Position numbers and translations under genes: made by a program
Notes under the pieces: model-generated
Databases searched by the model: none
The model's input: only the letters and a program-made list of their open reading frames with translations
Told to the model about the DNA's origin: nothing
Part shown: in pieces, positions 23,156 through 31,237 of the stretch
How the letters are laid out: every line of letters begins with the position of its first letter
Numbering within the stretch: the first letter of the stretch is position 1
DNA from: an uncultured Rubrobacteraceae bacterium
GTDB taxonomy: Bacteria; Actinomycetota; Rubrobacteria; Rubrobacterales; Rubrobacteraceae
Reading direction: 5' to 3'
Assembly: GCA_902806065.1 (NCBI GenBank)
Contig: CADCVE010000036.1
Span: 1-41,451, forward strand
Length of the DNA: 41,451 bases

Positions 23156-25479
23156 CAGCCACCTTCTCCGAAAGCCCTATCCGCCAATATCGCCTGCCCC
23201 AGAGCGAGACCGCCGTCGTTGGCCGGTACCCGCGAGTGCTTGTAAACAACGAAACCCCTCTCCTCCAACAACTCGATCGTCTGCTCCAGCAACAACATGT
23301 TCTGGAACGTCCCACCGGAGAGCGCGACCGCGCTCGTGCCATTCGCATCTCGCACCGCCTCACACACTGCAGCGGCCATCCCGGCCATCGTGCGGTGGAA
23401 AGCGGCGGCAATGTCTGGCGCCGGTCGCCCGGCCAGCAGATCCTCGACTACTGTAGCTATTAGCTCACGGGTCTCGACTACCCACCCGCCATCCTCGAGG
23501 CGCAGGCGGAAGGGATATGCTTGGGTCGTCGGACCGGTCGCGGCCAGCTCCAGCTCTATCGCCGCCTGCCCCTCGTAGGTGGCGCGCCCGGAGCCCGGCG
23601 TGCCGACCAGCGCCGCGACGGCGTCGAAGAGCCGGCCCGCGCTGGACGTGGGCGGGGTGTTCAGCTTGTGTTGCACTAGCCGGGCGACGAGCCGGACGTC
23701 GCGCTCACCCGCTTCCCGCACCACTGCGAGCGGGAGCTTCAGGGTCTCCTCTTCACCGTAGAGCGTGATGAGCTGCGCGAGCGCCGTGCGCCAGGGTTGC
23801 CGGATGGCCGCCGAACCGCCGGGCAGGGGAGCGTACTCCAGGTGCGCCCGCCGTGTGAACCCTTCTTCCAGACTTCCCTCGAAGAACTCCCCGCCCCAGA
23901 CAGCCCCATCGGTACCGTAGCCGGTCCCATCGAGCGCTACCCCGATGACACGCTCTTCGTCGGGTCTTTCGTTGTCCGCGAGGCAGCTAGCGACGTGCGC
24001 GTGGTGGTGCTGGATGCCGGCAGCCGGCAGCCCGGACTCCTCCAGCTCCCTGGCGTACTTGGTCGAGAGGTACTCGGGATGCAGGTCGTAGGCTATTAGC
24101 TCCGGTTGCACGTCGAAGAGGCGACGGTAATGATCCACGCCTTCCCGGAACGACCGCAGCGTCTCATAGTTCTCCATATCCCCGATATGGTGGCTCAGGA
24201 AAGCGTGACGGTCCTTTGCCAGGCAGAAAGTGTTCTTTAGCTCTCCGCCGCAAGCCAGTGTATGCCGGGCGAAGCTCCCTGCTAGCCGAAGCGGTGCCGG
24301 AGCGTAGCCGCGGGATCGCCGGAGAGGGTACGCCTCCCGGCCGGCTACCCGAACTACGCTGTCGTCGCAACGCATGTGGATGGGACGGTCGTGCACAAGA
24401 AAGTAGTCCGCTATATCGCACAGTTTCTCGAACGCCTCCCCATCCCGGTAGGCGATTGGCTCGTCGGACTTGTTGCCGCTGGTCATGACGAGCGGGATGC
24501 CGGCGTCGCGCAACAGCAAGTGGTGCAGGGGCGTGTAGGCCAGCATCACGCCGAGCGTCGTCTGGCGCGGGGCCACCTCCTCGGCCACGCCATCGTTTTC
24601 CCGACGCTCTAGTAACACTATGGGGCGGGCCGGCAAGGTGAGAAGCGCTTCCTCCTCCGGCCTGATGTGGCACAGCTCCCTGGCCTGCGCTACATCACGT
24701 ACCATCAGGGCGAACGGTTTATCCTGGCGCGCCTTGCGGCTCCTCAAGGCCCTCACCGCCGCGGCATCGAACGGGTCGCAGGCCAGATGGTAGCCCCCGA
24801 GGCCCTTTATGGCGATGATGGACTGTCCGCGAAGCATCCCCGCCGTCCGCCGGATGGGATCTCCTGGCTTGGCGCGTAGCTCGTGTCCAAAGCGGTCCAG
24901 TAGCCGTACCCGCGGCCCGCAGACCGGACAGGCGTTGGGCTGGGCGTGGAAGCGGCGGTCGGCCGGGTCATCGTACTCCTTCCGGCACTCTGAACACATC
25001 TCGAAGCCGGACATGGTGGTCGTGGCCCGGTCGTAGGGGACGGCTCTCGTGATAGTAAAGCGCGGGCCGCAGTTGGTACAGTTGATGAACGGGTAGCGGT
25101 GGCGCCGGTCGGCGGGGTCGAGTAGTTCCGAGAGGCAGTCCCCGCAAGTGGCGACGTCCGGGGAGACGAGCGCTCGCCGCTGGTCGCCCTCCCTACTCTC
25201 CTCGATGCGAAACTCCCGGTCCCCAATCGCCGCGAGCGGTTGCCACCCGACGGCCTCGATCACGGCCAGGGTTGGGGCGTCTTCCTCGATACCACGCACA
25301 AAGCGTTCCAGATCCTCCAGCGCGCCCTCCACCTCGATGCGGACACCCTCGGCGTCGTTGCGGACCAGTCCCACGAGCCTGTGCCGCCGCGCCAGGGCGT
25401 AGACGAACGGCCGGAAGCCCACGCCCTGCACGATGCCTCGTACGGAGACCTCCCGGCGCTCTATGCTGACGGTCCTCAC
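23155..25479 (-). CDS. hypF: Carbamoyltransferase HypF
   Basis: 774 residues from GTG 25479, which overlaps the upstream protease stop (GTGA). It makes the carbamoyl group for the cyanide ligands from carbamoyl phosphate and transfers it to HypE. Domains in order: acylphosphatase (VRGIVQGVGFRPFVYALARR, to about 90), two zinc-finger pairs (CGDC...CTNC and CSEC...CPVC, about 105-185), YrdC-like domain (about 200-385) and Kae1-like domain (HHAHVASCLADN, GVALDGTGYGTDGAVWGGEF). All expected motifs are present. The frame is open further upstream of 25479, but the added residues overlap the protease gene and look unlike HypF. Confidence 0.96.
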   Translation of the reverse strand: MRTVSIERREVSVRGIVQGVGFRPFVYALARRHRLVGLVRNDAEGVRIEVEGALEDLERFVRGIEEDAPTLAVIEAVGWQPLAAIGDREFRIEESREGDQRRALVSPDVATCGDCLSELLDPADRRHRYPFINCTNCGPRFTITRAVPYDRATTTMSGFEMCSECRKEYDDPADRRFHAQPNACPVCGPRVRLLDRFGHELRAKPGDPIRRTAGMLRGQSIIAIKGLGGYHLACDPFDAAAVRALRSRKARQDKPFALMVRDVAQARELCHIRPEEEALLTLPARPIVLLERRENDGVAEEVAPRQTTLGVMLAYTPLHHLLLRDAGIPLVMTSGNKSDEPIAYRDGEAFEKLCDIADYFLVHDRPIHMRCDDSVVRVAGREAYPLRRSRGYAPAPLRLAGSFARHTLACGGELKNTFCLAKDRHAFLSHHIGDMENYETLRSFREGVDHYRRLFDVQPELIAYDLHPEYLSTKYARELEESGLPAAGIQHHHAHVASCLADNERPDEERVIGVALDGTGYGTDGAVWGGEFFEGSLEEGFTRRAHLEYAPLPGGSAAIRQPWRTALAQLITLYGEEETLKLPLAVVREAGERDVRLVARLVQHKLNTPPTSSAGRLFDAVAALVGTPGSGRATYEGQAAIELELAATGPTTQAYPFRLRLEDGGWVVETRELIATVVEDLLAGRPAPDIAAAFHRTMAGMAAAVCEAVRDANGTSAVALSGGTFQNMLLLEQTIELLEERGFVVYKHSRVPANDGGLALGQAILADRAFGEGG

Positions 25480-25979
25480 GAGGTCGCTGGTTCGCCCGCC
25501 AGGCGGACGGTGAGATCTCGCAGGCGTTCGATAGCCTCGACGACCCCGCGCTCTACCGGCTCGCTCAGGTCCATCCCCAGGCCGCACTCTTTCGGCTGGC
25601 ACCCTAGGATGTACACCTTCGGCGGCAGGATGTCGAGGGCTCGGGCGAGGGTCAGGGCCTGCGAGGGTACCGTCAGGTGCGTATCGGCCAGGAACTCCTG
25701 CCGGCTCTCTTCGGTTAGCTCTTCCTGAGTCGAGACCTCCGCCTCCAGCAGGTACACCGTGCCGGGCGCCTCGCCCCGATCCGCAGCATCCACGATGACG
25801 AGCGCTTCGTAGCCATCCATCAGCTCCTGGACCAGCCCGATACCGGCGATCCCGGACTCGTATACCAGCACGCCCTCCGGCGCCCCGGCCGCCTCGAAGC
25901 AGCGGATGACCGCGATACCGAACCCATCGTCCTGGCGCAGGTCGTTGCCCATCCCGGCCACCAGCACGCGAGGCTTCAC
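25476..25979 (-). CDS. Hydrogenase maturation endopeptidase (HyaD/HycI family)
   Basis: 167 residues. This endopeptidase removes the C-terminal tail of the large subunit once nickel is inserted. The nickel-recognition motif is intact (VAGMGNDLRQDDGFGIAVIR), as are the central Asp (ALVIVDAADRG) and the later His (DTHLTVPSQALTLA). GTG start overlapping the stop of the NifU-Rieske gene (GTGA). It is the better candidate of the two protease-like genes in the operon for actual cleavage. Confidence 0.9.
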   Translation of the reverse strand: MKPRVLVAGMGNDLRQDDGFGIAVIRCFEAAGAPEGVLVYESGIAGIGLVQELMDGYEALVIVDAADRGEAPGTVYLLEAEVSTQEELTEESRQEFLADTHLTVPSQALTLARALDILPPKVYILGCQPKECGLGMDLSEPVERGVVEAIERLRDLTVRLAGEPATS

Positions 25980-26881
25980 TCCGGCCCCACCTCTTCCACC
26001 CCCAGGGCGACCTTCACCTCTCCATCCCGTACCGCAACCGGGAGTACCGATAGCTTTCCTTCGTCATCCTCGCGCTTGCCGGTTCGCAGGTCGTAGCGGC
26101 AGCCGTGCCAGGGGCAGACGAGCGTCCTCCCCTCGACGCGCCCCAGGTGCAGGGTGAGGGCGCTGCCCGGCGGGCAGCCGTCCCGGTAAGCATAGACCTC
26201 ACCGTCCAGACGGATCAGGAGCAGCGACACGTCTTCGAGGCGCCAGGGCTGTAACGCACCCGGCTCCAGGTCCTCCAGTCGTCCCGCCGCAACCCATCGT
26301 GGGCGGCGCAGCGGACGGCGGCCGATCTGGACGATGTTCTTCGGCGGCGGCTCCTCCGCCACCAGCTCCCTGAAGCCCGGGAAACCCTCGCGCAGGGCCT
26401 CTTCGACCACCCGTTGCAGGGTCGTCGCGGTTTCCGGACAACCTTCGCACGAACCAGAGAGACGCACCCGGACACGACCGTTTTCGACGCCAAGGAGATC
26501 CAACTTGCCGCCGTGGGACTGGAAATAGGGATAGACGTCTTCCAGGACACGCTCCACCTGTGTCCGCTCGTCGGCCTCGGGCAGATCGTACATCTCCAGT
26601 AGGGTGCGGACTATCGGGTCTTGAGCGATACGCTCCACGGCCTGCTGGCCGCCGAGGCTAGCGATGAGATCTAGGATGCGTCCAAGCCCCTGCCGGTGCA
26701 GGACGTCTATACCTTCGAGGAAAGCGAAGACCTCTTCGCGGGTCTTCTCGTCCTGTATCTCTTCCATCCGTTCGAGGCCGGTCCCAAGCCACTCCAGAAG
26801 GTGCTGAAACTCTGACGGCAACTCCGGGGTTGGGGTCGAGACCTGTACCACCGGGATCTGTTTCCTGGAGCGGTCGGGCAT
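25976..26881 (-). CDS. NifU C-domain fused to an incomplete Rieske-like domain
   Basis: 301 residues from ATG 26881 (TGATG coupling with the gene before). Order: a helical N-terminal part (about 20-110, LEWLGTGLERMEEIQDEK), a NifU-type Fe-S scaffold domain (about 112-175) with the LSGSCEGCPETATTLQRVVE motif (Cys145, Cys148), and a Rieske-like domain (about 195-300). In the Rieske part the second pair is complete (VCPWHGCRYDL, Cys256/His259), but the first is C-P-P (Cys236, Pro238) instead of C-x-H. A normal 2Fe-2S Rieske cluster therefore lacks one histidine. NifU-Rieske proteins accompany group 1h-type hydrogenases, presumably for Fe-S supply or electron transfer. Confidence 0.8.
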   Translation of the reverse strand: MPDRSRKQIPVVQVSTPTPELPSEFQHLLEWLGTGLERMEEIQDEKTREEVFAFLEGIDVLHRQGLGRILDLIASLGGQQAVERIAQDPIVRTLLEMYDLPEADERTQVERVLEDVYPYFQSHGGKLDLLGVENGRVRVRLSGSCEGCPETATTLQRVVEEALREGFPGFRELVAEEPPPKNIVQIGRRPLRRPRWVAAGRLEDLEPGALQPWRLEDVSLLLIRLDGEVYAYRDGCPPGSALTLHLGRVEGRTLVCPWHGCRYDLRTGKREDDEGKLSVLPVAVRDGEVKVALGVEEVGPE

Positions 26882-27282
26882 CAGTGCCGGGGGCCCAGGG
26901 GAGCAGGCTCTTCGTCCGGGGCACAGTGGACGCAGGCGTCGCGCGAGATGCCCTGGCAGTGCGGGCATTCAGGGCCACATTCACCGTGAGCCGTATCCTG
27001 CAACCCGGAGAACTCGTCGGCGAAGCGGCGGCCGCCCTCCTTCGCGCCGAGCTCGCTCAACCGGTAGCGCCCCCCGGTTTCTTCCAGGTGCCCCTCCTCA
27101 GCGAGGATGTCCAACTGCTCGCGCAACAGGCTCTCGTCCAGGGCCAGGAAGCTGACCAGACTATTCACGTCAGCGTCTTCGCCGAAGCCCTCACCGCGCA
27201 TCCAGTACATCGCCTGCAGGATGTCATCGCGGCAGCGCAAGGCGCTTACTGGGTCGAAGCCTTTGCCGCCGTTGTTGGTCAT
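26881..27282 (-). CDS. Winged-helix-like protein with C-terminal Cys-rich motif
   Basis: 133 residues. The N-terminal 85 look like a winged-helix domain (DDILQAMYWMRGEGFG, LREQLDILAEEGHLEETGGRYRLSELG). The C-terminus carries a compact metal motif: HGECGPECPHCQG...DACVHC, five cysteines with CxxC spacing. A conserved hydrogenase-cluster accessory protein is the best description; a direct regulatory or metal-relay role is inference. ATGA overlap with the gene before, TGATG with the gene after. Confidence 0.65.
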   Translation of the reverse strand: MTNNGGKGFDPVSALRCRDDILQAMYWMRGEGFGEDADVNSLVSFLALDESLLREQLDILAEEGHLEETGGRYRLSELGAKEGGRRFADEFSGLQDTAHGECGPECPHCQGISRDACVHCAPDEEPAPLGPRH

Positions 27283-27803
27283 TTGTTTCGTACCTCCTTG
27301 CGGCCGTTGCCGTTAGGTCCAGGTCTCTCGTGGACTTCGGCCTGGATCCAGGCCACGGTCTCTTCCAACCTCCGCCGGCCGATCTCGCTCATCTCCGAGC
27401 CCCATTCCTGTTCCACCGGTTCAAGCTCTATGACGGTAGTGTCGGAAGGAAGCGCATCGAAGTGCTGCGCGATGATTAGCAAGTTCTCCAGGCTTATAAC
27501 CCCGGTAAGCGCCTCGGAGATACGCTCCTGCACGACTTCGGGGTCAGGCTTGTCGGCGAGCCAGGCGTAGGTGTAGAGGTTGCCGGGCTCCCGGCCTCGC
27601 TCAATGGCCCCGGCGAAGATAGCGCGCTCGAACTTCCTGCCGGGGCTCTCCTCGAACCAGTGCAGGATGGAGATAGGCCCCCAGCCGAAGTCCTCTACGC
27701 AGACATCCTCGGGCCACTCCATCTCCTGCATCCGCTCGATCAAGACCGATCCGAACGAGAGGTCGCTGAGGTGCTGATAGCCGACGCCGGCGACGAGGAT
27801 CAC
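27279..27803 (-). CDS. Hydrogenase maturation protease-like protein, ligand motif degenerate
   Basis: 174 residues from GTG 27803, which overlaps the stop of the large subunit gene by one base. The fold begins like a HyaD/HycI protease (MILVAGVGYQHLSDLSFGSV). The nickel-binding acidic residue of the G-N-x-x-x-x-D-D/E-G-x-G motif is absent (S-D-L-S-F-G). Later blocks (AIFAGAIERGREPGNLYTY; IIAQHFDALPSDTTVIELEP) keep the general layout. It may act as a chaperone for the large subunit rather than as a peptidase. Confidence 0.7.
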   Translation of the reverse strand: MILVAGVGYQHLSDLSFGSVLIERMQEMEWPEDVCVEDFGWGPISILHWFEESPGRKFERAIFAGAIERGREPGNLYTYAWLADKPDPEVVQERISEALTGVISLENLLIIAQHFDALPSDTTVIELEPVEQEWGSEMSEIGRRRLEETVAWIQAEVHERPGPNGNGRKEVRNK

Positions 27804-29689
27804 TAGTCGTCAGCCCCGCAGGCGCAGGTGTTGACCTCGCGCGTAACTATGCCCTGGTCGGTGTGGATGTGGGTGGTGCATGGCATGCAGGGGTCGAACG
27901 AGCGAATGGAACGTTGGATATCTATACCCTGGAACTTGTCCGCCGGGCTGTTCTCCAGGATCGGGGTGTTCAGAGCGGCGATCTCGTACATCCCCGGCGT
28001 CCCCCACGGGTCGCGTGGCGAGGCGTTGATGGTCGAGGGCGTGATGATCTGGTAATTCGTCACCACACCGTCGTCAAGCATCATGTGGTGGCTGACGTAG
28101 CCGCGCCCAGCCCCCCAGAACCCGACCCCGAGCCGCTGGCCCTTCGGCACCTTGTACTCCGCGCTGACGTCCGTGCGGCCCGCCTTCATCAGCTCCATCC
28201 CCTGATGCCAGGTATTGAGCCCGACGAGCGCCGTGTAGGCGACGCAGTAGGCCCGGCCCCGGTTGCGCTCGAAGGCATTCCACACGTCCGGGATCTTCCA
28301 CTCCAGCTCCATCTCCGGCAGCCGGCCGGCGGGCAGGAGCAGTTTGAGGCTGTGACCGGTAGGTTCGATGTACGGGTTCTCCGGCATGAGTTGGGCCGCT
28401 GCGGTGGTCCACATTCGAGCGGTACATTCGGCGTCCATCGGCATCCGGTCCCACCGCGGAGAGGTAGACCAGGTGTACTTCTCCCGCCAGTTCGGGGCCT
28501 GAGGACGCGGCTTCGTCTCCTTGTTCCAGGGATGGTAGGGGCTCAACGGTGCGCCGAGCGGGTCTGTCTTGAAGGTCTGGCCCTCCCACTCCTCATAGAA
28601 GGAGTGGTCGATGAACTCCTCCATCCCCAGGTTGATGTTCTGGAGCTTCGTGGTTACGAGCCGGCCGTCCACGATCACGCCTGGCGTGGCCCATCGCTTC
28701 TCGCCCCACTCGTTGCAGTTCTCGTAGGTCGCGTCGTAGGCCTCCGGGTCATCCCAGACCCCGAGGTCTATGAGGTTCGCGGGCGTGCGGCCCACGTCGC
28801 GATAGCGCGGGTTCACCTCGTAGAAAAAGTCGCAGATGTCGTCGTAGATCGCCGCGCACTTCTTGGCATAGTCGAAGAACTGCTGCAATCGAAGGTAGAC
28901 CTCTTGCATCGTCGAGATGCTTACCGTGGCGCTTACGCCACCCGGAACCATCGTCTGCGGATGCGGGAACTTGCCCCCGATAAGGGCGTAGGCCTCCTTC
29001 GCCACGCGGGTCATCCCCAGAGCCTCCAGGTACAGCGATCCGGTGAGCGCGTTCATGTCGGTCATCAGCTCGCCCATTGTGCCGTAGCCGTGGACGTTGG
29101 CGTGTGGGGCTTCGGTCCTCGTCGCGCGTTCCCACACCTCGGGGTTCGTCTTGCGGATGATGTTCTCCGAGAAGTCCGGCCCCGCGAGCATGAACAGGTG
29201 CAGCGGCAGGTCGAGGAGGTACTCGAGAACGGACAGCATGTTCCGGAGCACGATCCCCATTGGCGGCGGTCTGATGCCTATTGCCATCTCGGTCGCCAGG
29301 GCCGCCGTGCCGGAGTGCGTCCCACCACAGACGCCGCAGGCCCGGCTGGTGATGTAGATGGCGTCGCGCGGGTCGCGGCCCATCATGATGATCTCGTAAC
29401 CCCGGAAGAGAGTAGCCACCGACCGGCTCTCCAGGACCTTCCGCTCCTCCAGGTCCACGACCGAGTGGAATGCTAAAGCGCCGGCCACGCGCGTGACGGG
29501 GTCGAAGTTCTTCTGCTGGATGTGGCCGTTGCGGGCGAGGAGGTCCTCGATCTGGTCCCGGCTCAAGGTGCTTATGGAGCCGCCGTTCAGGTCCGGGCTC
29601 CGCTCCGTGCCGTATGGGTCCCGGACGTCATCTCTCAGGTATGGCCGGCCCTCGGAGTCGAACTCCACCGGTAGGTTCTTGAAGCACAC
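27803..29689 (-). CDS. [NiFe]-hydrogenase large subunit (group 1h/1l-like, high affinity)
   Basis: 628 residues from GTG 29689 (GGAGGGG upstream). Active-site motifs: L1 TSRACGVCGGTHSGTAAL (Cys118, Cys121, His125) and L2 SFDPCMPCTTH near the C-terminus (Cys601, Cys604). These four cysteines hold the Ni-Fe(CN)2CO centre that oxidises H2. Beyond His607 a 21-residue tail ends in CACGADD and is presumably cut by a maturation protease. Long insertions (for example around PWNKETKPRPQAPNWREKY) are typical of the actinobacterial 1h-type large subunits used to scavenge atmospheric H2. Five small membrane-helix genes separate it from the small subunit, which is unusual, as these are normally adjacent. 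Confidence 0.93.
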   Translation of the reverse strand: MCFKNLPVEFDSEGRPYLRDDVRDPYGTERSPDLNGGSISTLSRDQIEDLLARNGHIQQKNFDPVTRVAGALAFHSVVDLEERKVLESRSVATLFRGYEIIMMGRDPRDAIYITSRACGVCGGTHSGTAALATEMAIGIRPPPMGIVLRNMLSVLEYLLDLPLHLFMLAGPDFSENIIRKTNPEVWERATRTEAPHANVHGYGTMGELMTDMNALTGSLYLEALGMTRVAKEAYALIGGKFPHPQTMVPGGVSATVSISTMQEVYLRLQQFFDYAKKCAAIYDDICDFFYEVNPRYRDVGRTPANLIDLGVWDDPEAYDATYENCNEWGEKRWATPGVIVDGRLVTTKLQNINLGMEEFIDHSFYEEWEGQTFKTDPLGAPLSPYHPWNKETKPRPQAPNWREKYTWSTSPRWDRMPMDAECTARMWTTAAAQLMPENPYIEPTGHSLKLLLPAGRLPEMELEWKIPDVWNAFERNRGRAYCVAYTALVGLNTWHQGMELMKAGRTDVSAEYKVPKGQRLGVGFWGAGRGYVSHHMMLDDGVVTNYQIITPSTINASPRDPWGTPGMYEIAALNTPILENSPADKFQGIDIQRSIRSFDPCMPCTTHIHTDQGIVTREVNTCACGADD

Positions 29690-29704
29690 TTTTTTAGACC
29701 CCTC

Positions 29705-29974
29705 CTATTTCCGTTCCAGTATCCGGCCAACGCCTTCGAGGTGCCGGTCGGTCCCGCGCAGGTCGTCCCGGAGCGCCTTCAGCGCGCCGTTGATAGTCCC
29801 CAGATGCTCCGGCAGCGGCCGGACGTGCCCCTGTGTAGCCTGAAGTCCCCCGACCAGCTTCACCAGGTGCCGATCCGCCTTCCACAGGTAGTAGGCGATC
29901 CCGACCAGATAGACGACCAGCACCAGCACCACTATCGCCACAGCCACCAGCGTCAACAGCGTCAGGATGCTCAT
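29705..29974 (-). CDS. Small one-helix membrane protein 5, type B (hydrogenase cassette)
   Basis: 89 residues: one transmembrane helix (about 4-32, LTLLTLVAVAIVVLVLVVYL) then an amphipathic helical tail (HLVKLVGGLQATQG, HLGTINGALKALRDDLRG, HLEGVGRILERK). It aligns with the tail of the protein at 30275-30589, so these two form a subfamily (B). ATG 29974 overlaps the stop of the gene before (ATGA). Ends 15 nt before the large subunit. It is probably a cytoplasmic-side coiled-coil scaffold or membrane anchor for the otherwise soluble hydrogenase (inference). Confidence 0.75.
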   Translation of the reverse strand: MSILTLLTLVAVAIVVLVLVVYLVGIAYYLWKADRHLVKLVGGLQATQGHVRPLPEHLGTINGALKALRDDLRGTDRHLEGVGRILERK

Positions 29975-30273
29975 CGCGCTCCCCCCGTCCGGTCCTCGAA
30001 CACTCCCTCGATAGCACCGGTTCGCTCCTCGATGGAGCGCGTCGTCTCCAGGATGCCCGTCGCCGTCGAGATGGTCCCTTCCAGCGCCGAAACGTTCTCC
30101 GTGTTGCCGGCGATCCCGACGCCTGCCTGGAGCGCCCGTGCAGCATACCGCTCTATCTGCCGGGCGGCGTTGAGGGCGCGATGCAACAGGTAGACGGCCA
30201 GCGGCAGCACGACCACCACCGCCACGATCAGGGTGGCCCACCAGATCACGTACACAGCCACGGGTATCTCCAC
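29971..30273 (-). CDS. Small one-helix membrane protein 4, type A (hydrogenase cassette)
   Basis: 100 residues from GTG 30273. The N-terminal helix (VYVIWWATLIVAVVVVLPLA) is followed by a helical tail with the type-A pattern IAGNTENVSALEGTISTATG, ILETTRSIEERTGAIEGVF. The same pattern (IA-x-(N/D/E)-T-x-x-I/V, then ILE/VLE-x-A-x-x-I-(E/D)) occurs in the proteins at 30627 and 30926, showing duplication within the operon. Confidence 0.75.
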   Translation of the reverse strand: MEIPVAVYVIWWATLIVAVVVVLPLAVYLLHRALNAARQIERYAARALQAGVGIAGNTENVSALEGTISTATGILETTRSIEERTGAIEGVFEDRTGGAR

Positions 30274-30274
30274 C

Positions 30275-30589
30275 CTAAGCTCCTTCCTGCCGGCTGGCGG
30301 CCTCGATGGTCCGCCCCAGATGATCGTCTATGCTCCGCAAGCCCCCCGCCGCCGCTTCGAGGCTCTCGTTGAGTCGAGTGACCTCCGGGCCGAGGTGGCC
30401 GGTCTGCTGCTCGATGGCCCGGACACCGAAGGCTATCTTGGAGAGGTAACTCGACCGGCTGCTGTATCCCCTCGGTGTGTCGCCGCCGATGCTCTCCAGG
30501 GCGGAGATTATTTGGATCAGGTAGAAGACCAGCGCCCCGAAGAGCACCACCACCGCGAGCGCCGAAAGTATCGCCAGGAGAACTACCAT
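30275..30589 (-). CDS. Small one-helix membrane protein 3, type B (hydrogenase cassette)
   Basis: 104 residues from ATG 30589 (AGGGGGT upstream; the frame is open back to 30649 but the extra part overlaps the gene before). The N-terminal helix VVLLAILSALAVVVLFGALV is followed by SSYLSKIAFGVRAIEQQTGH, RLNESLEAAAGGLRSIDDHL, GRTIEAASRQEG, regularly spaced in heptads. It groups with the protein at 29705-29974. Confidence 0.72.
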   Translation of the reverse strand: MVVLLAILSALAVVVLFGALVFYLIQIISALESIGGDTPRGYSSRSSYLSKIAFGVRAIEQQTGHLGPEVTRLNESLEAAAGGLRSIDDHLGRTIEAASRQEGA

Positions 30590-30626
30590 TTCATACCCCC
30601 TGTCCTCGACCGAGGACGCAGTGCGG

Positions 30627-30929
30627 TCACCCGGGGCAGTCCAGAGCATGTTTCTCGATGGCGGCCGTGGCCCCGTCGATCCCGGCAGCCCGTTCCAGTA
30701 TGTCGTCCACTACCCGGTTCGTGTGGTTCAGGAGCGGGATGTGGATGGTGTTGTTGGCTATTCTCTGCCCAACGGTCCAGATGTCCGAGACCGCCCCGTC
30801 TATTTGCCGGGCGGTACGCAAGATCAGGGTGAGCAACACCGCCACGACCAGGATCACCACCAACCCGATCCCGAGTGACACTAACCATACCGTGTAGCCT
30901 GCCCCCTCGCTCACCAGCGCCAGCGTCAT
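30627..30929 (-). CDS. Small one-helix membrane protein 2, type A (hydrogenase cassette)
   Basis: 100 residues from ATG 30929, overlapping the stop of the gene before (ATGA). Helix at about 14-38 (WLVSLGIGLVVILVVAVLLT), then TARQIDGAVSDIWTVGQRIA, NNTIHIPLLNHTNRVVDDIL, ERAAGIDGATAAIEKHAL. It aligns clearly with the proteins at 29971 and 30926. Confidence 0.75.
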   Translation of the reverse strand: MTLALVSEGAGYTVWLVSLGIGLVVILVVAVLLTLILRTARQIDGAVSDIWTVGQRIANNTIHIPLLNHTNRVVDDILERAAGIDGATAAIEKHALDCPG

Positions 30930-31234
30930 ACCGTACCTCCCCCGCTCGCCGCCCGGTCGCCTTGCAGGGTCCCCGCAACATGGCCCCCGCGCTCCTCGAT
31001 ATGAGTCGCCGCTTCAAGGACTTCTTCGGCGAGCTGGTTAGTATCGTCCAGTTTCCAGATGATCTTCGTGTCCTCGGCGATGGCCTCCGCCGCCGCGAGC
31101 GCCTGCCCTCCATGGGCCAGGATGCGCCGGGCAACGAGCAGAATGGCTATGAGCAGGATCGCGGCGAGAACCACCACGACCGCCGCCACCACGAGGCTCC
31201 AGCCCCATACCGCGTACAGTTGCGCGTCCGTCAC
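30926..31234 (-). CDS. Small one-helix membrane protein 1, type A (hydrogenase cassette)
   Basis: 102 residues from GTG 31234, four bases after the small subunit stop codon begins its spacer. Helix at about 11-35 (WSLVVAAVVVVLAAILLIAI), then ALAAAEAIAEDTKIIWKLDD, TNQLAEEVLEAATHIEERGG. It is the first of the five tandem genes between the small and large hydrogenase subunits and belongs with those at 30627 and 29971. Confidence 0.75.
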   Translation of the reverse strand: MTDAQLYAVWGWSLVVAAVVVVLAAILLIAILLVARRILAHGGQALAAAEAIAEDTKIIWKLDDTNQLAEEVLEAATHIEERGGHVAGTLQGDRAASGGGTV

Positions 31235-31237
31235 GCC

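Noticed and set aside
27863-29476. A 537-codon plus-strand open frame opposite the hydrogenase large subunit
   Set aside because: Antisense shadow of the large subunit gene, with no recognisable domain.
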